From NCBI GenBank assembly GCA_021234155.1, contig JAJEKV010000005.1:6055216-6119215 (forward strand): 64,000 nucleotides of DNA, read 5' to 3'. Origin of the DNA: Isoetes taiwanensis. Its lineage: Eukaryota; Streptophyta; Lycopodiopsida; Isoetales; Isoetaceae. The translations under genes and the position numbers were made by a program. Shown here in pieces: positions 24,049 through 33,374 of this stretch (the first letter of the stretch is position 1; every line of letters starts with the position of its first letter). Under the pieces are notes generated by a model. It was given only the letters and a program-made list of their open reading frames with translations, was not told the DNA's origin and did not search any database.

Positions 24049-25077
24049 GATCTCTCCAATTTCAAGCAGTCCAATTATAGCGTAACGCCATTTTCAAACA
24101 ATCTCTTATCCACTCTTCCAGCATAATTCTTTGAATTTAGAAAGAAATGTCTGAGACTTACTTGAAGGCTGTCGGGAAATGCTCAGGCTTCCTGAAAAGT
24201 AGATGAGAAAGGAGGCGTCCATTCTCCACATAGCTCTGTTTTGGCGCTCTAGTTTTCAGCAATGCAGTGTGCCTAGATGAAGAGTTTTTGCTGCCTGTTG
24301 CCAGTCTCCGATCAACGAGCTAACGGTTAATGTTTCCAATTCCTCGTCAATGTTCAAAAAAGGTTTGCAGATCCGTTTTTGTGATCCTGGGCATGTTTGG
24401 TGGCAGATAAGAGCCATTTCATTGCGTCTTCCTTTGTTTTCTTTGTTCACTAATAATTTACCTCATTTAGAACGCACCTTACTTTGAAGCCAAAAATACG
24501 ATGAGTTAAAACTTTATCCTGGCTAAAGAAAGAATGAGAATGATTTTTTATCATCCACTGAGGCAATCAGACATAAGTAATCACAATCGTTCTAATCCAT
24601 ACTCGTTCTAATCCTAGCCCTTCATCCATGGAATATACCAGAGAAGATGCCTAAACTAACAACCTCAACCATCCATCCAAAAATAAGATGGGGTCAAACC
24701 CCATTTTCCACATCATCCAATGGTTTAAATTGTATTCTCAGGAGTCAACAATGTGCATACTCAAGATTCATATATGATATGTTCGACTGCTTGAATTTGA
24801 AGAGGCAACACATGCACTTGATTGGCAACAAAGTTGAACATGCTGGCCATTGTCTGCTCGGAATAGACTGTTACATTACAGTGGAAACGAACTTGGATCA
24901 CATTCAACCACACAGATAAAGAAGCCTCAGATGCATTGAACATGCTGCCCCACTATCTTGTGAGAACATACTCTCCTTACTCCACATTACCAATTCCCAC
25001 AAATCAACTTGTTCCATAAAGACAACAGCACAGCATTTCACCTGTCGGTGACAATAAACAGAGCAGTAACAGGAAGA
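24049..25077. other. 5' flank of the PPR gene; no further gene seen
   Basis: It contains a small minus-strand LINE-A tail remnant at about 24,525-24,580 (AAGAATGAGAATGATTTTTT then ATCATCCACTGAGG). No other structure was recognised. Confidence 0.55.
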
Positions 25078-25182
25078 AGCATGGGGACTTGAACCCCACC
25101 GACATGAATCGGTCCCATGATGCTTCACCTGGCATAATGGAACACCCCAAAGGGCGATCCATTATGCCAGGGAGCTAATCCC
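25078..25182 (-). mobile_element. Possible tRNA-derived SINE or tRNA-like promoter
   Basis: On the minus strand TTAGCTCCCTGGCATAATGG resembles an A box and, about 80 nt on, GGTTCAAGTCC matches the Pol III B-box consensus. The A-to-B distance is longer than in a true tRNA. A perfect 14-bp inverted repeat (CCTGGCATAATGGA at 25,128-25,141 and its complement at 25,158-25,171) overlaps the A box. No poly(A) end or target duplication was found, so this is only suggestive. Confidence 0.3.
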
Positions 25183-25557
25183 ATGCAAGTGCTCAAACAT
25201 GCAAATGTGAATGCAACTCATTTTTAGTTTTCTTATTGCAAAATTCATGCGGCAGACAAAAACAAAGCATATGCAGACAATGTGATGCAACTAGAAAGAA
25301 CAACATAACAGAGGAAAACAACTGCAATCCCGTGACGTAACACTTTGAATCAATTGGTGGTGATGCTTAAGGCATGTGCATGCCTCCTTGCCAACCTGTC
25401 ATTTCCCTGTGCAATTGTCAGAGGGGGAATCTACTGCATGAGGTGTTCAACGGTTGAGGGAGAACCTATCAATCTGCCTCAACTCCTGCAGCACCAAAAT
25501 CCGTGCCAAGTTCATGTGGCTCCTAAGAGCTTGCCTCTCTCTGGCCGACACCGCAAC
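25183..25557. other. No gene seen
   Basis: Short region between the SINE-like sequence and the 3' end of the Rep-type gene; nothing recognisable. Confidence 0.5.
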
Positions 25558-26764
25558 TTAATCCCATTCCATGCTTCTTATGGTCTTTTCCAGCTCATGG
25601 AATAGACGCCCCAGCTGCATCCGAAGCAGACGCACCGAAGCTGCAACAGTCTCCGCAAGAGTGTTTATATTCATAATACTGGTAAGCAACTCAGATGCCA
25701 CATGCGCCCGCTCAGCTCTACAGATGCCACATCATGATGTGGGAGACCAGTGGAAATGAGGTTCTCCACAGAGGGAACCTGAGGGAGTGCAGGCTTAGTT
25801 GGTCTGTCAGGAGGAGGAATGACTCCGCGACCTCTTGCTGCCCATTCTCCACAGGGACAACAGAAGGCATTGGCACAGGCATGTCCCTGCATCGGCAGCA
25901 ATTCATTCATGTCAGTCTTATACAAGCAAGGAATGTAAAAGAAGAACTAACTACAAACGAAACACAAAGAAATGGAAACATGCCATCAGTTCACAGCCAT
26001 CGTGTAATCAATGGAGTCCAGAGGAATGAAATCATGATGCTCGGAGGTATCCTCCATCCCAGGCCTGAAACCCTCCTCATCAATGTCAACAAAGCCCTCA
26101 TTTCCATCTCTAGGACTGCATGCATCATCATAATACCTCTTCCTCACCTTACCCATTCGCTCAATCGGCTGCATACCTGCAGAGATGTTAAAGATAACAC
26201 AGCGAACATCACTGGGCATGACCTGCGATGGATTGAGCGTTATTCTCCACGCTGCCTTCACACGGTGCTATGAAATGAACATACAGTTAGCAGGAAAGAT
26301 CCACTGGCTAGATAGTATGAACTTCTCCGTCCTCAACATTCAGTAGACAGTATACACAAGGGAAGCGGAGAGCTGCTTCCTCCATGGTACTTCACAAAAT
26401 GATGGACTCTATACAGTAAATTCTTGTTGTCCAACACCATAACACTTTTGGGATCACCCGCGCCATGAAGAAGGTACAGATCTTTGCCCATTTCGATCTG
26501 TTTCTCACTCACATTATGAAGGCAACCCTTGAAGTGGGCCTTCCCAAAGTCCTTCAGGCAATATCGTACGAATCCCTCAAAGCAATGCATCCTTGTGTTC
26601 TTCAAAGCCTTGCAGATGAGGAGGATGCCTGCTGGCTTCTGGGATCCCCAACCAAAGAACTTCTTGATAGCGGAGTTCACTGCCCTAGGTTCTCAACGTG
26701 GTTCTCAGCACCCCCTGACAATGCAAATGATCCATCTCGGATCCTCTCTCAAGGGCCGCAGCCC
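25558..26764 (-). pseudogene. HUH-endonuclease (Rep-type) transposon gene, 3' part, interrupted
   Basis: The minus strand shows motif II of HUH nucleases as HLHCQG (26,729-26,712). After a one-base frame change a 115-codon frame (26,680-26,333) carries YCLKDFGK (26,563-26,540), the expected Y-x-x-K motif III, followed by HFKGCLHNVSEKQIEMGK. Further coding pieces run on after a plausible intron (HRVKAAWRITLNPSQVMPSD near 26,260, RKRYYDDA near 26,140) and after another at about 25,880. The gene ends in a helical tail ETVAASVRLLRMQLGRLF with a stop at 25,558-25,560. The order fits Rep-like proteins of eukaryotic HUH transposons such as Replitrons (from memory). It has at least one frameshift. 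The upstream part is displaced to 38,273 by an 11.5-kb insertion. Confidence 0.7.
26761..26764. repeat. Target-site duplication GCCC, left
   Basis: GCCC directly abuts the left inverted repeat and reappears at 38,273-38,276 beside the right one. The sequence is short, so chance identity is possible, but the continuity of the interrupted reading frame supports it. Confidence 0.7.
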
Positions 26765-26790
26765 ATTAGGGTGGATTTGGGGTCTCAAAA
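26765..26790. repeat. Left terminal inverted repeat of the 11.5-kb element
   Basis: 26 bp beginning ATTAGGGTGGATTTGGGG. It matches the reverse complement of 38,247-38,272 at 24 of 26 positions. The two differences are C/T transitions at positions 8 and 20. Confidence 0.85.
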
Positions 26791-27382
26791 CAGCCTCCTA
26801 TCAGCCATTCCAAGCCATATTTCCGCTCCTTTTTTCCCATGCCACCTAGGATACCAAACTCTCATAATTACAGGTCTACTTGGAATATTCTCCCCGAATA
26901 AGGGGGATCGCACATTCATGGCGCCATATGTATTTAATTTTGTTGGTTGTCAGACAGACTGATGCAACACGTGGCGCTTCTAAAAAGCCACTTGCATTAT
27001 AGCATACCGTTAACTCATGACGGTGTCTCTTGGTTTGTCAGATACCAAGCGTGCACGCCACCGATTCTTGTCTTGCGCTATTTTCATTTAGAGGCCATGG
27101 CCATACAAGCTTCCTGCCTTCTACATTTCAAAATTTGAATGTGTAGGTTGAAGCTTTGTATCAGACTTTCATTTCGAGGTGCTGCGACTGCGCCTTAAAA
27201 GTTCGTAAACTGGGATCTTTACTTCATCCCAATACAGGCTTCCCGCCCCCTACAATTCGAGATTTGAATTTGCTTAATGTATAAAAGCATGGATTGTAGG
27301 AGAATGGACTTTTTGATTTCCATATGCACGTTGCAAATTTCAAAACGAGGCTAGTACGGACGTTCGGATCACGCGAAGCGAA
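26791..27382. other. Left subterminal region of the element
   Basis: No frame of note. It holds two related ~30-bp direct repeats, AAGCTTCCTGCCTTCTACA near 27,108 and AGGCTTCCCGCCCCCTACA near 27,236, each followed by an ATTTGAAT box. Subterminal repeats of this sort often bind transposase in other DNA transposons. Confidence 0.6.
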
Positions 27383-27432
27383 TTGGGCTGGGGCATACAA
27401 ATTGTACACCTTCATTTTGCGTCGTGCGATCC
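27366..27432. repeat. Hairpin site 1 (imperfect left arm)
   Basis: Left arm GGATCACGCGAAG (27,366), right arm TTTGCGTCGTGCGATCC (27,416); start spacing 50 bp. It overlaps the 5' end of the transposase frame. The left arm has lost three bases. Confidence 0.6.
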
Positions 27433-29377
27433 ACGCAGTATGAAAGCTCCAAATGATATGTGGATAAAGATCCAACTGACTCACGATTATGCTCCAATCT
27501 TCAATCGCAAAAAAGGAGGTCTAAAAAATAAGAACTTAGACCTCAACGTGTTGCATCTTGCAGGCTCAAAAAGTGTCGACATCTGGGCAGATGGCATTTT
27601 ATATCCATTGGATCCGTTGAATGGCAAGAAACCGTCATTTCGGGACGTTTCAAGTTTAGTCCGATTTTGTGGTGACGGTAACTCTGGCCTCCTAGGATAT
27701 TGTGAGAGATTGAGAGAGGATGAAGGCATTCGGAATCAAATACAGTTCCTTGAGATGAGCTGCATCCGATTGTCACAAGAGAATTATAACTTAAACCAGC
27801 AGCTCTTTTTTCTCTCACTTCATTACTCCACTGTAATGAAGGAAAGGAATGACGGCTTGGGGAGGGAAACTTCTTTGAGATACGAAGTGGACAAGTCCAA
27901 ATTGGTGATAGGGCAGCTGCAAGAAAAGATCCAAGAGCTCGAAAGAGCAGATTTTGGGCTTCAATGTAGGTTAAAGAATTTGAAGAAAACACCCCTTGGC
28001 TTGCGAGAAAGGAAGAAGCACTTTCAACTGATAGAGGAACTGAAGTTGGTGCATTCAGACGCAGGATCACGGCCACTGACGGTTGAGGAGAAGAAGTGTG
28101 CCGAAAAATAGTTCTCATGTCAATCTGAAGATGACACCTGGTGGTTAGGTCTCTTTAAAGTTCAGAAAGAAACCCACAAGGTATTGAAATGGGTGGTCAA
28201 TCAAACTGACATCCCGAGTCTAATATCTAGATTCGAGGGAGGGGAGAAATTGCAAATAGATCACTATGGATCTTACAAAGTGACTTTTCACTTGGCGTCT
28301 GATTTAAAAACTGAGAAAGCAATGTACAACATAAGTGGAGGAGGACAAGGAACATGCAAAAGTTGTCTGTACTGCAATCATGCAAGGAAGTCAAGTACTG
28401 GGAAGACTGTTTCAATCTTGTCCCTTAACCAAGCAAATGCACCTAATAGAGGAGAAAAAGATCCCAAGTTCCATGGCATTTTCCCCATTCTATTAGAGAG
28501 GGTTCATATCTGCACTTTGCACGGCTTTGTGAGAATCATCGACAAGATGATATTTTTGAGCTGCAGATTCGTGTGGAACATTTCAGACAAGAAGAGAAGA
28601 GAGGAAGGAATTCGTAGAGTTGAACATGTTCTACAGAAGCAGGTTTGCATGGTGGCAATGTAAGATTAGAGCTCGATGAGAAATGGGCAGGAAGAACAAG
28701 TGTGCCTCGTAAGGTGTCAATTGAGGGGTGAAAGCTCGACGCTTCATAAAGAATCATAGAGAGGCTCTGAACGGAAACCAGATGGGAGAAAAGGTCTATG
28801 AATTTGGAAATTTGCTGGTTGATGCGGAGCAGGACCGCATAGATGGCGTTCGTTCGGTATTGAGGAAAAAAAAGCATAGGATGCATTGTCTGAATTGTTC
28901 CCATACATTCAGAGAATGAACCTCACAAGAGAAGATGCAGAAATGTTCGTGCAAGCGAATAACATTATTAGGGCTTACATAGACGCATGGGGAGAGAGTG
29001 AAGTCACGCACTTCTTGCACATCTTTTGGGCTCATGCACCTTGGTTTTTTAGGAAGTATGGAAGCCTAGCAGTGTGGAGTGCACAAGGCATGGAGAAGTC
29101 GCATAAACAAGCTAAAATAGCCTTTCATCGTAACACTCAAAGAGGGGGTGGAAATATAGGAACCAACCCTCTAAGACAGATGACAGAGTGGTTTTATAGA
29201 AGGGCGATGGCTAAATACGACAAGAAGGTCGCTTTAAGGAGCAACGCAGAAGTCGTAAACACCATTGGCATAATGCTGAAGAGAAAACAGAAACTTGTTT
29301 GGCAAAATTCTAGGGCCCCACTAGCATCGCAACAGTGGAGATCTAAGAGACAAAGAATTGGTAAAGTATACTTGTAA
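27383..29377 (+). pseudogene. Broken transposase with a RAG1-like C-terminal block
   Basis: A 427-codon frame (27,383-28,663) is broken only by an in-frame TAG at 28,109. Shifts near 28,640, 28,730 and 28,900 lead into a final frame ending at 29,377. The N-terminal third is helical and coiled-coil-like. The second part has an Asp in FHLASDLK (28,301), a Cys cluster CKSCLYCNH (28,355) and LERVHICTLHGF (28,493). Near the end WAHAPWFFRKYGSLAVWSAQ runs into GMEKSH (Glu codon at 29,093). The order Asp, Cys pair, LHC-like motif, then A-H-x-P, GSxxxWxxxGxE recalls the RAG1/Transib catalytic core as I remember it, with the last Glu preserved. The usual second Asp appears as Glu-Arg before VHIC. RNase H-fold DDE transposase is likely; the exact superfamily is not settled. 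Confidence 0.6.
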
Positions 29378-29389
29378 TGTGTAGCATGT

Positions 29390-29454
29390 TCACATGACGC
29401 GAAGTACTTGCCTCCAACCTTGTTTGCACAACTGTAGCTTCGCATCGTGTGATC
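29390..29454. repeat. Hairpin site 2
   Basis: TCACATGACGCGAAG at 29,390 and CTTCGCATCGTGTGATC at 29,438; start spacing 48 bp, unrelated 33-nt loop. It lies 13 bp after the transposase stop. Confidence 0.85.
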
Positions 29455-29460
29455 TTATTT

Positions 29461-29527
29461 GGATCATACGGTGCGAACAGTGAAGTTCGCTATTGCTTGC
29501 ATTTATGTGGCTTCGCGTCGTGTGATG
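29461..29527. repeat. Hairpin site 3
   Basis: GGATCATACGGTGCGAA at 29,461 and CTTCGCGTCGTGTGATG at 29,511; spacing 50 bp. The three arm differences are all compatible with G-U pairing. It lies about 80 bp past the stop of the convergent coiled-coil gene. Confidence 0.85.
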
Positions 29528-29607
29528 CTTTACAAGATAATAATAAAAAAAGATTACTTTTGATTAAAGCGTGAAAATTGTTACATTGAAAAACAAAATA
29601 CAACGAC

Positions 29608-30093
29608 TCATTGTTGCTCCAACACGAGCTCTTCTTCATTATCTTCATCATCATCACCAGCTCCGTCCTCGTCTTCGTCTTCGTCTCTTCTCCTCAAGCC
29701 AGCAATCACCCTATCCAAACGTTCCTCCAATCTGTCCACCATCTCTTTGTACATGTCCCGCTCCTGTCCCAATACCACAACGTGTTCTTCTGCCTGAATT
29801 AGCAACCTCGTTGCCGTCATAACCACCTCAGTGCAGTTGTTGGGGCATAACCTTCCCTTCCTGTCCAGCCTTCTATTCAACCGCCTGATATGCCTCTCCT
29901 GGCTACGAAGCATGAGAAGGTTGAATTCATTCTCTTCTTCTTTCTGCTGAATTGTAATGGCATTTTCCTTTAGAAGATCGTCTTGCTTCTTCAACCTCTT
30001 CATTAGAACACCCAACACTATGTCAGAAGGGAGTTCTATCCTCGGGCGTTTTCCCTTATCAGCGGTCGAGGATGTGGAGGCCATAGATGACAA
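29608..30093 (-). CDS. Coiled-coil protein B, 161 aa (element-encoded)
   Basis: An intact single-exon frame of 161 codons. A Ser/Thr-rich start (residues 1-12) and KRPRIELPSDIVLGVLMKR (about 15-33) are followed by long heptad-like helices rich in Lys, Glu, Gln and Arg to ~135, then a Glu/Asp tail. The block LPxDIxLxVxMKRxK is shared with the duplicated genes at 31.6-33.1 kb, so they are paralogues. A TATA-like TATAAATT lies at 30,172-30,179, about 80 bp before the ATG, and hairpin site 3 follows the stop. No enzymatic motif is visible. An oligomeric DNA-binding or accessory role, such as binding the repeated sites, is a guess. Confidence 0.7.
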   Translation of the reverse strand: MSSMASTSSTADKGKRPRIELPSDIVLGVLMKRLKKQDDLLKENAITIQQKEEENEFNLLMLRSQERHIRRLNRRLDRKGRLCPNNCTEVVMTATRLLIQAEEHVVVLGQERDMYKEMVDRLEERLDRVIAGLRRRDEDEDEDGAGDDDEDNEEELVLEQQ

Positions 30094-30171
30094 ATGGGAG
30101 GGATGTTAAGATTACAGAAGTGAAGGGAGCAAAGACTCTAACCGGTGGAAGGAGCAGAATGCAAGGGCCTC

Positions 30172-30179
30172 AATTTATA
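30172..30179 (-). promoter_or_regulatory. TATA box of coiled-coil gene B
   Basis: TATAAATT on the minus strand, 79-86 bp upstream of the ATG at 30,093. The same spacing is seen before other genes of the element. Confidence 0.5.
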
Positions 30180-30313
30180 CATATTAGCGCTTGAACATAT
30201 TAAATACAGTCGGCTGCTGTCGCACGTGTCGAGCGGATTCTGTCGGTTGTCCGCTAGAACACATTAATGGTACTATCCGCTGGAACACATTAATAACTAT
30301 TCTAAGTACATTG

Positions 30314-30379
30314 TATCACACCACGTGAAATCTGCACACGCGCTTTAAAAGCTTATGAAGGGTTTCGCTTCGTGTGATC
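30314..30379. repeat. Hairpin site 4
   Basis: TATCACACCACGTGAAA at 30,314 and TTTCGCTTCGTGTGATC at 30,363; spacing 49 bp. It lies between genes B and C, about 150 bp past the stop of C. Confidence 0.8.
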
Positions 30380-30527
30380 TGTCTTGTCATTCTCTCTACC
30401 ACGGAAATTGAAAATTAAAAATAGGAAACGTAATATTCGGCACATTTTTCAAAAACTTTTTCCATTGCGAAACAAAATAATTACAAACATTAACAAAAAA
30501 CGGGCCACTCTAGGAGGAGCCCGAAAC

Positions 30528-30944
30528 CTATGATCGCCGGGCAAGCTCTTCCTGGAGGGCACTGATAATTTTTTTCTGCTCCTCCAACATGATTGTCTGC
30601 CCCGCAACCACGTTCTCATACTCTGCAACCTTATCTTCCCGCTCATCGAGTTGAGCTCGGGCAGCCTCACCCGCTTCGATTGCGGCCCTAAGCCTCTCTT
30701 GGAGGTTAGATCTCGTGGCGCGCAATTTGCGGTCTATGGCAGCCCGCTGATTGTCGCGCACTAAAATCACCTCCCTATAGAAGGCGGCCTTGTCCTCTGC
30801 CACAACCAGCTTGGCGACGTCTTCATCATTCTTTTCTTTCAGAAGGCGGATCTGTTCCTCCGCTTCAGCACGAATGTTCTTAATTTCCTTGACAAGAATT
30901 TGAGACAAGATCTCGGCAGGGATGGAACTGGAGCTGGAGGCCAT
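30528..30944 (-). CDS. Coiled-coil protein C, 138 aa (element-encoded)
   Basis: Intact frame starting MASSSSSIPAEILSQILVKE and almost entirely predicted helix with coiled-coil heptads (Ala, Arg, Glu and Leu rich) to the end. The Ser-rich start and the following I-P-x-E-I-L block echo genes B and D, but the rest has diverged. A TATA-like TATATAAAA sits at 31,034-31,042, about 90 bp before the ATG; hairpin site 4 follows the stop. No known domain is recognised. Confidence 0.7.
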   Translation of the reverse strand: MASSSSSIPAEILSQILVKEIKNIRAEAEEQIRLLKEKNDEDVAKLVVAEDKAAFYREVILVRDNQRAAIDRKLRATRSNLQERLRAAIEAGEAARAQLDEREDKVAEYENVVAGQTIMLEEQKKIISALQEELARRS

Positions 30945-31033
30945 TGAAAGAGATGGGAGAACAGGAGAGATGGTTGAGGGCAGATGTAGTAGAACATGAG
31001 ATGGTGGATAGGAGAAGACAAAGGCCTCCGACG

Positions 31034-31042
31034 TTTTATATA
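31034..31042 (-). promoter_or_regulatory. TATA box of coiled-coil gene C
   Basis: TATATAAAA on the minus strand, about 90 bp upstream of the ATG at 30,944. Confidence 0.5.
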
Positions 31043-31450
31043 GAAACTAGAGATACGTTGGAATCTACGGTTGCAAGTACCGATAAAGTTGTGTAATAAT
31101 TCTATGAGGCGAAATTATAGCATGCAATTAGGCAACGGTAGCCTATGTTCGCATCATGGGATCCCTCAGATCCTAGCCGTACTGTATGCAGGCCGTACAA
31201 AAGATAGTGTTATTGTGGCAGCGCATGCCACGTCCTTGGCATGATGTTGTCATCCGCATGCCACGTATGTGAGTAGACGTTGTCATCCACATGCCAGGCG
31301 TGCTTTGAGTGCTGGCACTTGCCAAACCTAGATATGACTAATTCGCATTTACCTGCAAGATATCACATAATCTAGCTAGATATTTGTGTTACAGATAGTT
31401 TTCTATTAATAAATTAGGAATTTGTACATACAACGAGGTGTACGTTATGG

Positions 31451-31507
31451 AGATCATACCATTGATTGCTACCTAATTGCAAGCATGGCATTTCGCGTCG
31501 TGTGATC
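31451..31507. repeat. Hairpin site 5 (left arm deleted)
   Basis: Right arm TTTCGCGTCGTGTGATC at 31,491. The left arm, present as GATCATACGATGTGAAA in the duplicate at 32,441, is reduced to AGATCATA at 31,451 by a ~12-bp deletion. Confidence 0.75.
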
Positions 31508-31605
31508 TTTTAATAAAACAAAACATACATTTGAACAAGAGAACAGATAGAAGCAAAAAATAGAGAAAACTTTTCTTTGAAGCAAAAAATACATAGATAC
31601 AACGG

Positions 31606-32002
31606 CTAGGGATCTTCGTGATCCTCTGGCTGATTTTCATGATCCTGTAGCTGAAGTCGTAAAGCTGTGTTCTCATCCTCCGCAGCTCGGAGCTTCTTCT
31701 CCATATCTTCTAAGGCCTGCGAAATATTGTGGGCAGTTAAAACTGCCTCGGCCCTGCGGCTAGTCTCCTCTTGGTACATGGCGGATGTTTCGGCGAGCTC
31801 AATGTCTCACTCATGCAGCCGCCCTCGTGAAGGCTAATCTATCGACCGCCTCGATATTCTCGGCGACGAGACGACTGTTTTCATCGTGGATCTCCTTGAA
31901 TCTCTTCATCACCACTGCAAGGGTGATGTCCACAGGTAGCTCTTGGCGCGGGGGAGTGCTATCTTGGCGTGGTCGCTTGCTAGAGGAAGATGAAGATGCC
32001 AT
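31606..32002 (-). pseudogene. Coiled-coil gene D1, frameshifted duplicate
   Basis: Starts MASSSSSSKRPRQDSTPPRQ and matches D2 until about codon 60. A 2-bp deletion near 31,823 (GCAGCC where D2 has GCAGCAGC) then shifts the frame to a stop at 31,811. Beyond the shift the D2-like sequence continues in the original sense (QLQDHENQPEDHEDP) to a TAG at 31,606-31,608. Unless a 63-residue product is useful, this copy is dead. Confidence 0.8.
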
Positions 32003-32131
32003 CGGAGCAGAAGGCGGAAGGCGGAAGTAGAAGATGAGCAGAAAGCGGAAGGCGGAAGGCGGAAGTAGAAGATGAGCAGAAGGCGGAAGGCGGAATAGGA
32101 TCGGAGGTCGAAGGCAAGATAGAAGGTCTTC

Positions 32132-32139
32132 TATTTATA
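32132..32139 (-). promoter_or_regulatory. TATA box of gene D1
   Basis: TATAAATA on the minus strand, about 130 bp before the ATG. The spacing is longer than in D2 because of the inserted GGCGGAAG repeats. Confidence 0.45.
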
Positions 32140-32162
32140 ACATAGATTTCGTAGTAGCTTGA

Positions 32163-32226
32163 GTCACACGACGCGAAGGATGCCGTCGGTCAGAAAAATG
32201 GATCGTTACTTCTCGCGTCGTGTGAG
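32163..32226. repeat. Hairpin site 6
   Basis: GTCACACGACGCGAAG at 32,163 and CTCGCGTCGTGTGAG ending at 32,226; spacing 48 bp. It lies just upstream of the D1 promoter. Confidence 0.85.
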
Positions 32227-32255
32227 GAATATCGGACCGTTACTTCCAGAGAAAT

Positions 32256-32319
32256 ATCACACGACGCGAAAGCTCGTGTTCGTCAGAAAATCAGACTGAT
32301 GTATTTCGCGTGGTGTGAA
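32256..32319. repeat. Hairpin site 7
   Basis: ATCACACGACGCGAAA at 32,256 and TTTCGCGTGGTGTGAA at 32,304; spacing 48 bp. It is the duplicate of site 10. Confidence 0.88.
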
Positions 32320-32440
32320 TAAATACAAATAAAATAATTTTTATTAATAATTTCGGTTATACAATCTATACATAAGTAATTTTACTGATACATAAGTAAA
32401 GATAGAACTTCTCATTGAAGCAAAGATAGAATGGCATGGA

Positions 32441-32507
32441 GATCATACGATGTGAAATCCATTGATTGCTACCTAATTGCAAGCAAGGCATTTCGCGTCG
32501 TGTGATC
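32441..32507. repeat. Hairpin site 8
   Basis: GATCATACGATGTGAAA at 32,441 and TTTCGCGTCGTGTGATC at 32,491; spacing 50 bp. All three arm differences are C-to-T, compatible with G-U pairs. It lies about 130 bp past the stop of D2. Confidence 0.88.
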
Positions 32508-32636
32508 TTTTAATAAAACAAAACATACATTTGAACAAGAGAATAGATAGAAGCAAAAAATAGAGAAAACTTTTCTTTGAAGCAAAAAATACATAGATAC
32601 AATGGCTAGGGATCTTCATGATCCTCTAGCTGATTT

Positions 32637-33104
32637 TCATGATCCTCTAGTTGGGGGATAGAGTCGTATGCGCGGTGACGTGCTCCTACAGTTCGAAGAG
32701 GACTCTACACCGCTTTCATGATCCTCTAGCTGATCTTCATGATCCTGTAGCTGAAGCCGTAAAGCTGCGTTCTCATCCTCCGCAGCTCGGAGCTTCTTCT
32801 CCATATCTTCTAAGGCCTGCGAAATATTGTGGGCAATTTCAACTGCCTCGGCCCTGCGGCTAGTCGCCTCTTGGTACATGGCGAATGTTTTCGCGAGCTC
32901 AATGTCTCGCTCATGCAGCAGCGCCCTCGTGAAGGCTAATCTGTCGACCGCCTCGATATTCTCGGCGACGAGACGGCTGTTTTCATCGTGGATCTCCTTG
33001 AATCTCTTCATCACCACTGCAAGGGTGATGTCCACGAGCAGCTCTTGGCGCGGGGCAATGCTATCTTGGCGTGGTCGCTTGCTAGAGGAAGATGAAGATG
33101 CCAT
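32637..33104 (-). CDS. Coiled-coil protein D2, 155 aa (element-encoded)
   Basis: I place the start at the MASSSSSSKRPRQ methionine (33,104), not the upstream in-frame Met, because the Ser-rich start is shared by B, C and D1. The conserved block ELLVDITLAVVMKRFKEIHD is followed by continuous coiled coil (ENSRLVAENIEAVDRL through ALEDMEKKLRAAEDENAALR). The C-terminus differs from D1 owing to an ~80-bp insertion, giving a Ser/Arg/Pro tail. TATAAATA lies at 33,182-33,189, 78 bp before the ATG. No catalytic motif is present. Confidence 0.7.
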   Translation of the reverse strand: MASSSSSSKRPRQDSIAPRQELLVDITLAVVMKRFKEIHDENSRLVAENIEAVDRLAFTRALLHERDIELAKTFAMYQEATSRRAEAVEIAHNISQALEDMEKKLRAAEDENAALRLQLQDHEDQLEDHESGVESSSNCRSTSPRIRLYPPTRGS

Positions 33105-33181
33105 CGGAGCAGAAGTAGAAGATGAGCAGAAGGCGGAAGGCGGAAGAGGATCGGAGGTCGAAGGCAAGATAGAAGGTCTTC

Positions 33182-33189
33182 TATTTATA
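33182..33189 (-). promoter_or_regulatory. TATA box of gene D2
   Basis: TATAAATA on the minus strand, about 78 bp before the chosen ATG. It is identical in context to the D1 promoter. Confidence 0.5.
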
Positions 33190-33238
33190 ACATAGATTTC
33201 GTAGTAGCTTGCCGTCGGTCAGGAAAATGGACCGTTGC

Positions 33239-33255
33239 TTCTCGCGTCGTGTGAG
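33239..33255. repeat. Hairpin site 9 (right arm only)
   Basis: TTCTCGCGTCGTGTGAG. Comparison with site 6 shows that the left arm and adjoining bases were deleted here. Confidence 0.75.
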
Positions 33256-33310
33256 GAATAAATAAATTAATTGTTTTTTTCCAATAATATTTTATTTCTT
33301 CCAGAGAAAT

Positions 33311-33374
33311 ATCACACGACGCGAAAACTCGTGTTCGTCAGAAAATCAGACTGATGTATTTCGCGTGGTGTGAA
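33311..33374. repeat. Hairpin site 10
   Basis: ATCACACGACGCGAAAA at 33,311 and TTTCGCGTGGTGTGAA at 33,359; spacing 48 bp. About 100 bp past the stop of gene E. Confidence 0.88.

Noticed and set aside
25695-26273. 192-codon plus-strand frame
   Set aside because: Opposite to Rep-type exons whose motifs run on the minus strand; composition is not protein-like.
26465-26962. 165-codon plus-strand frame
   Set aside because: It lies opposite the HUH Rep coding strand and crosses the transposon border, so it is a shadow.
27543-28118. 191-codon minus-strand frame
   Set aside because: Antisense shadow of the transposase pseudogene; no recognisable domain.
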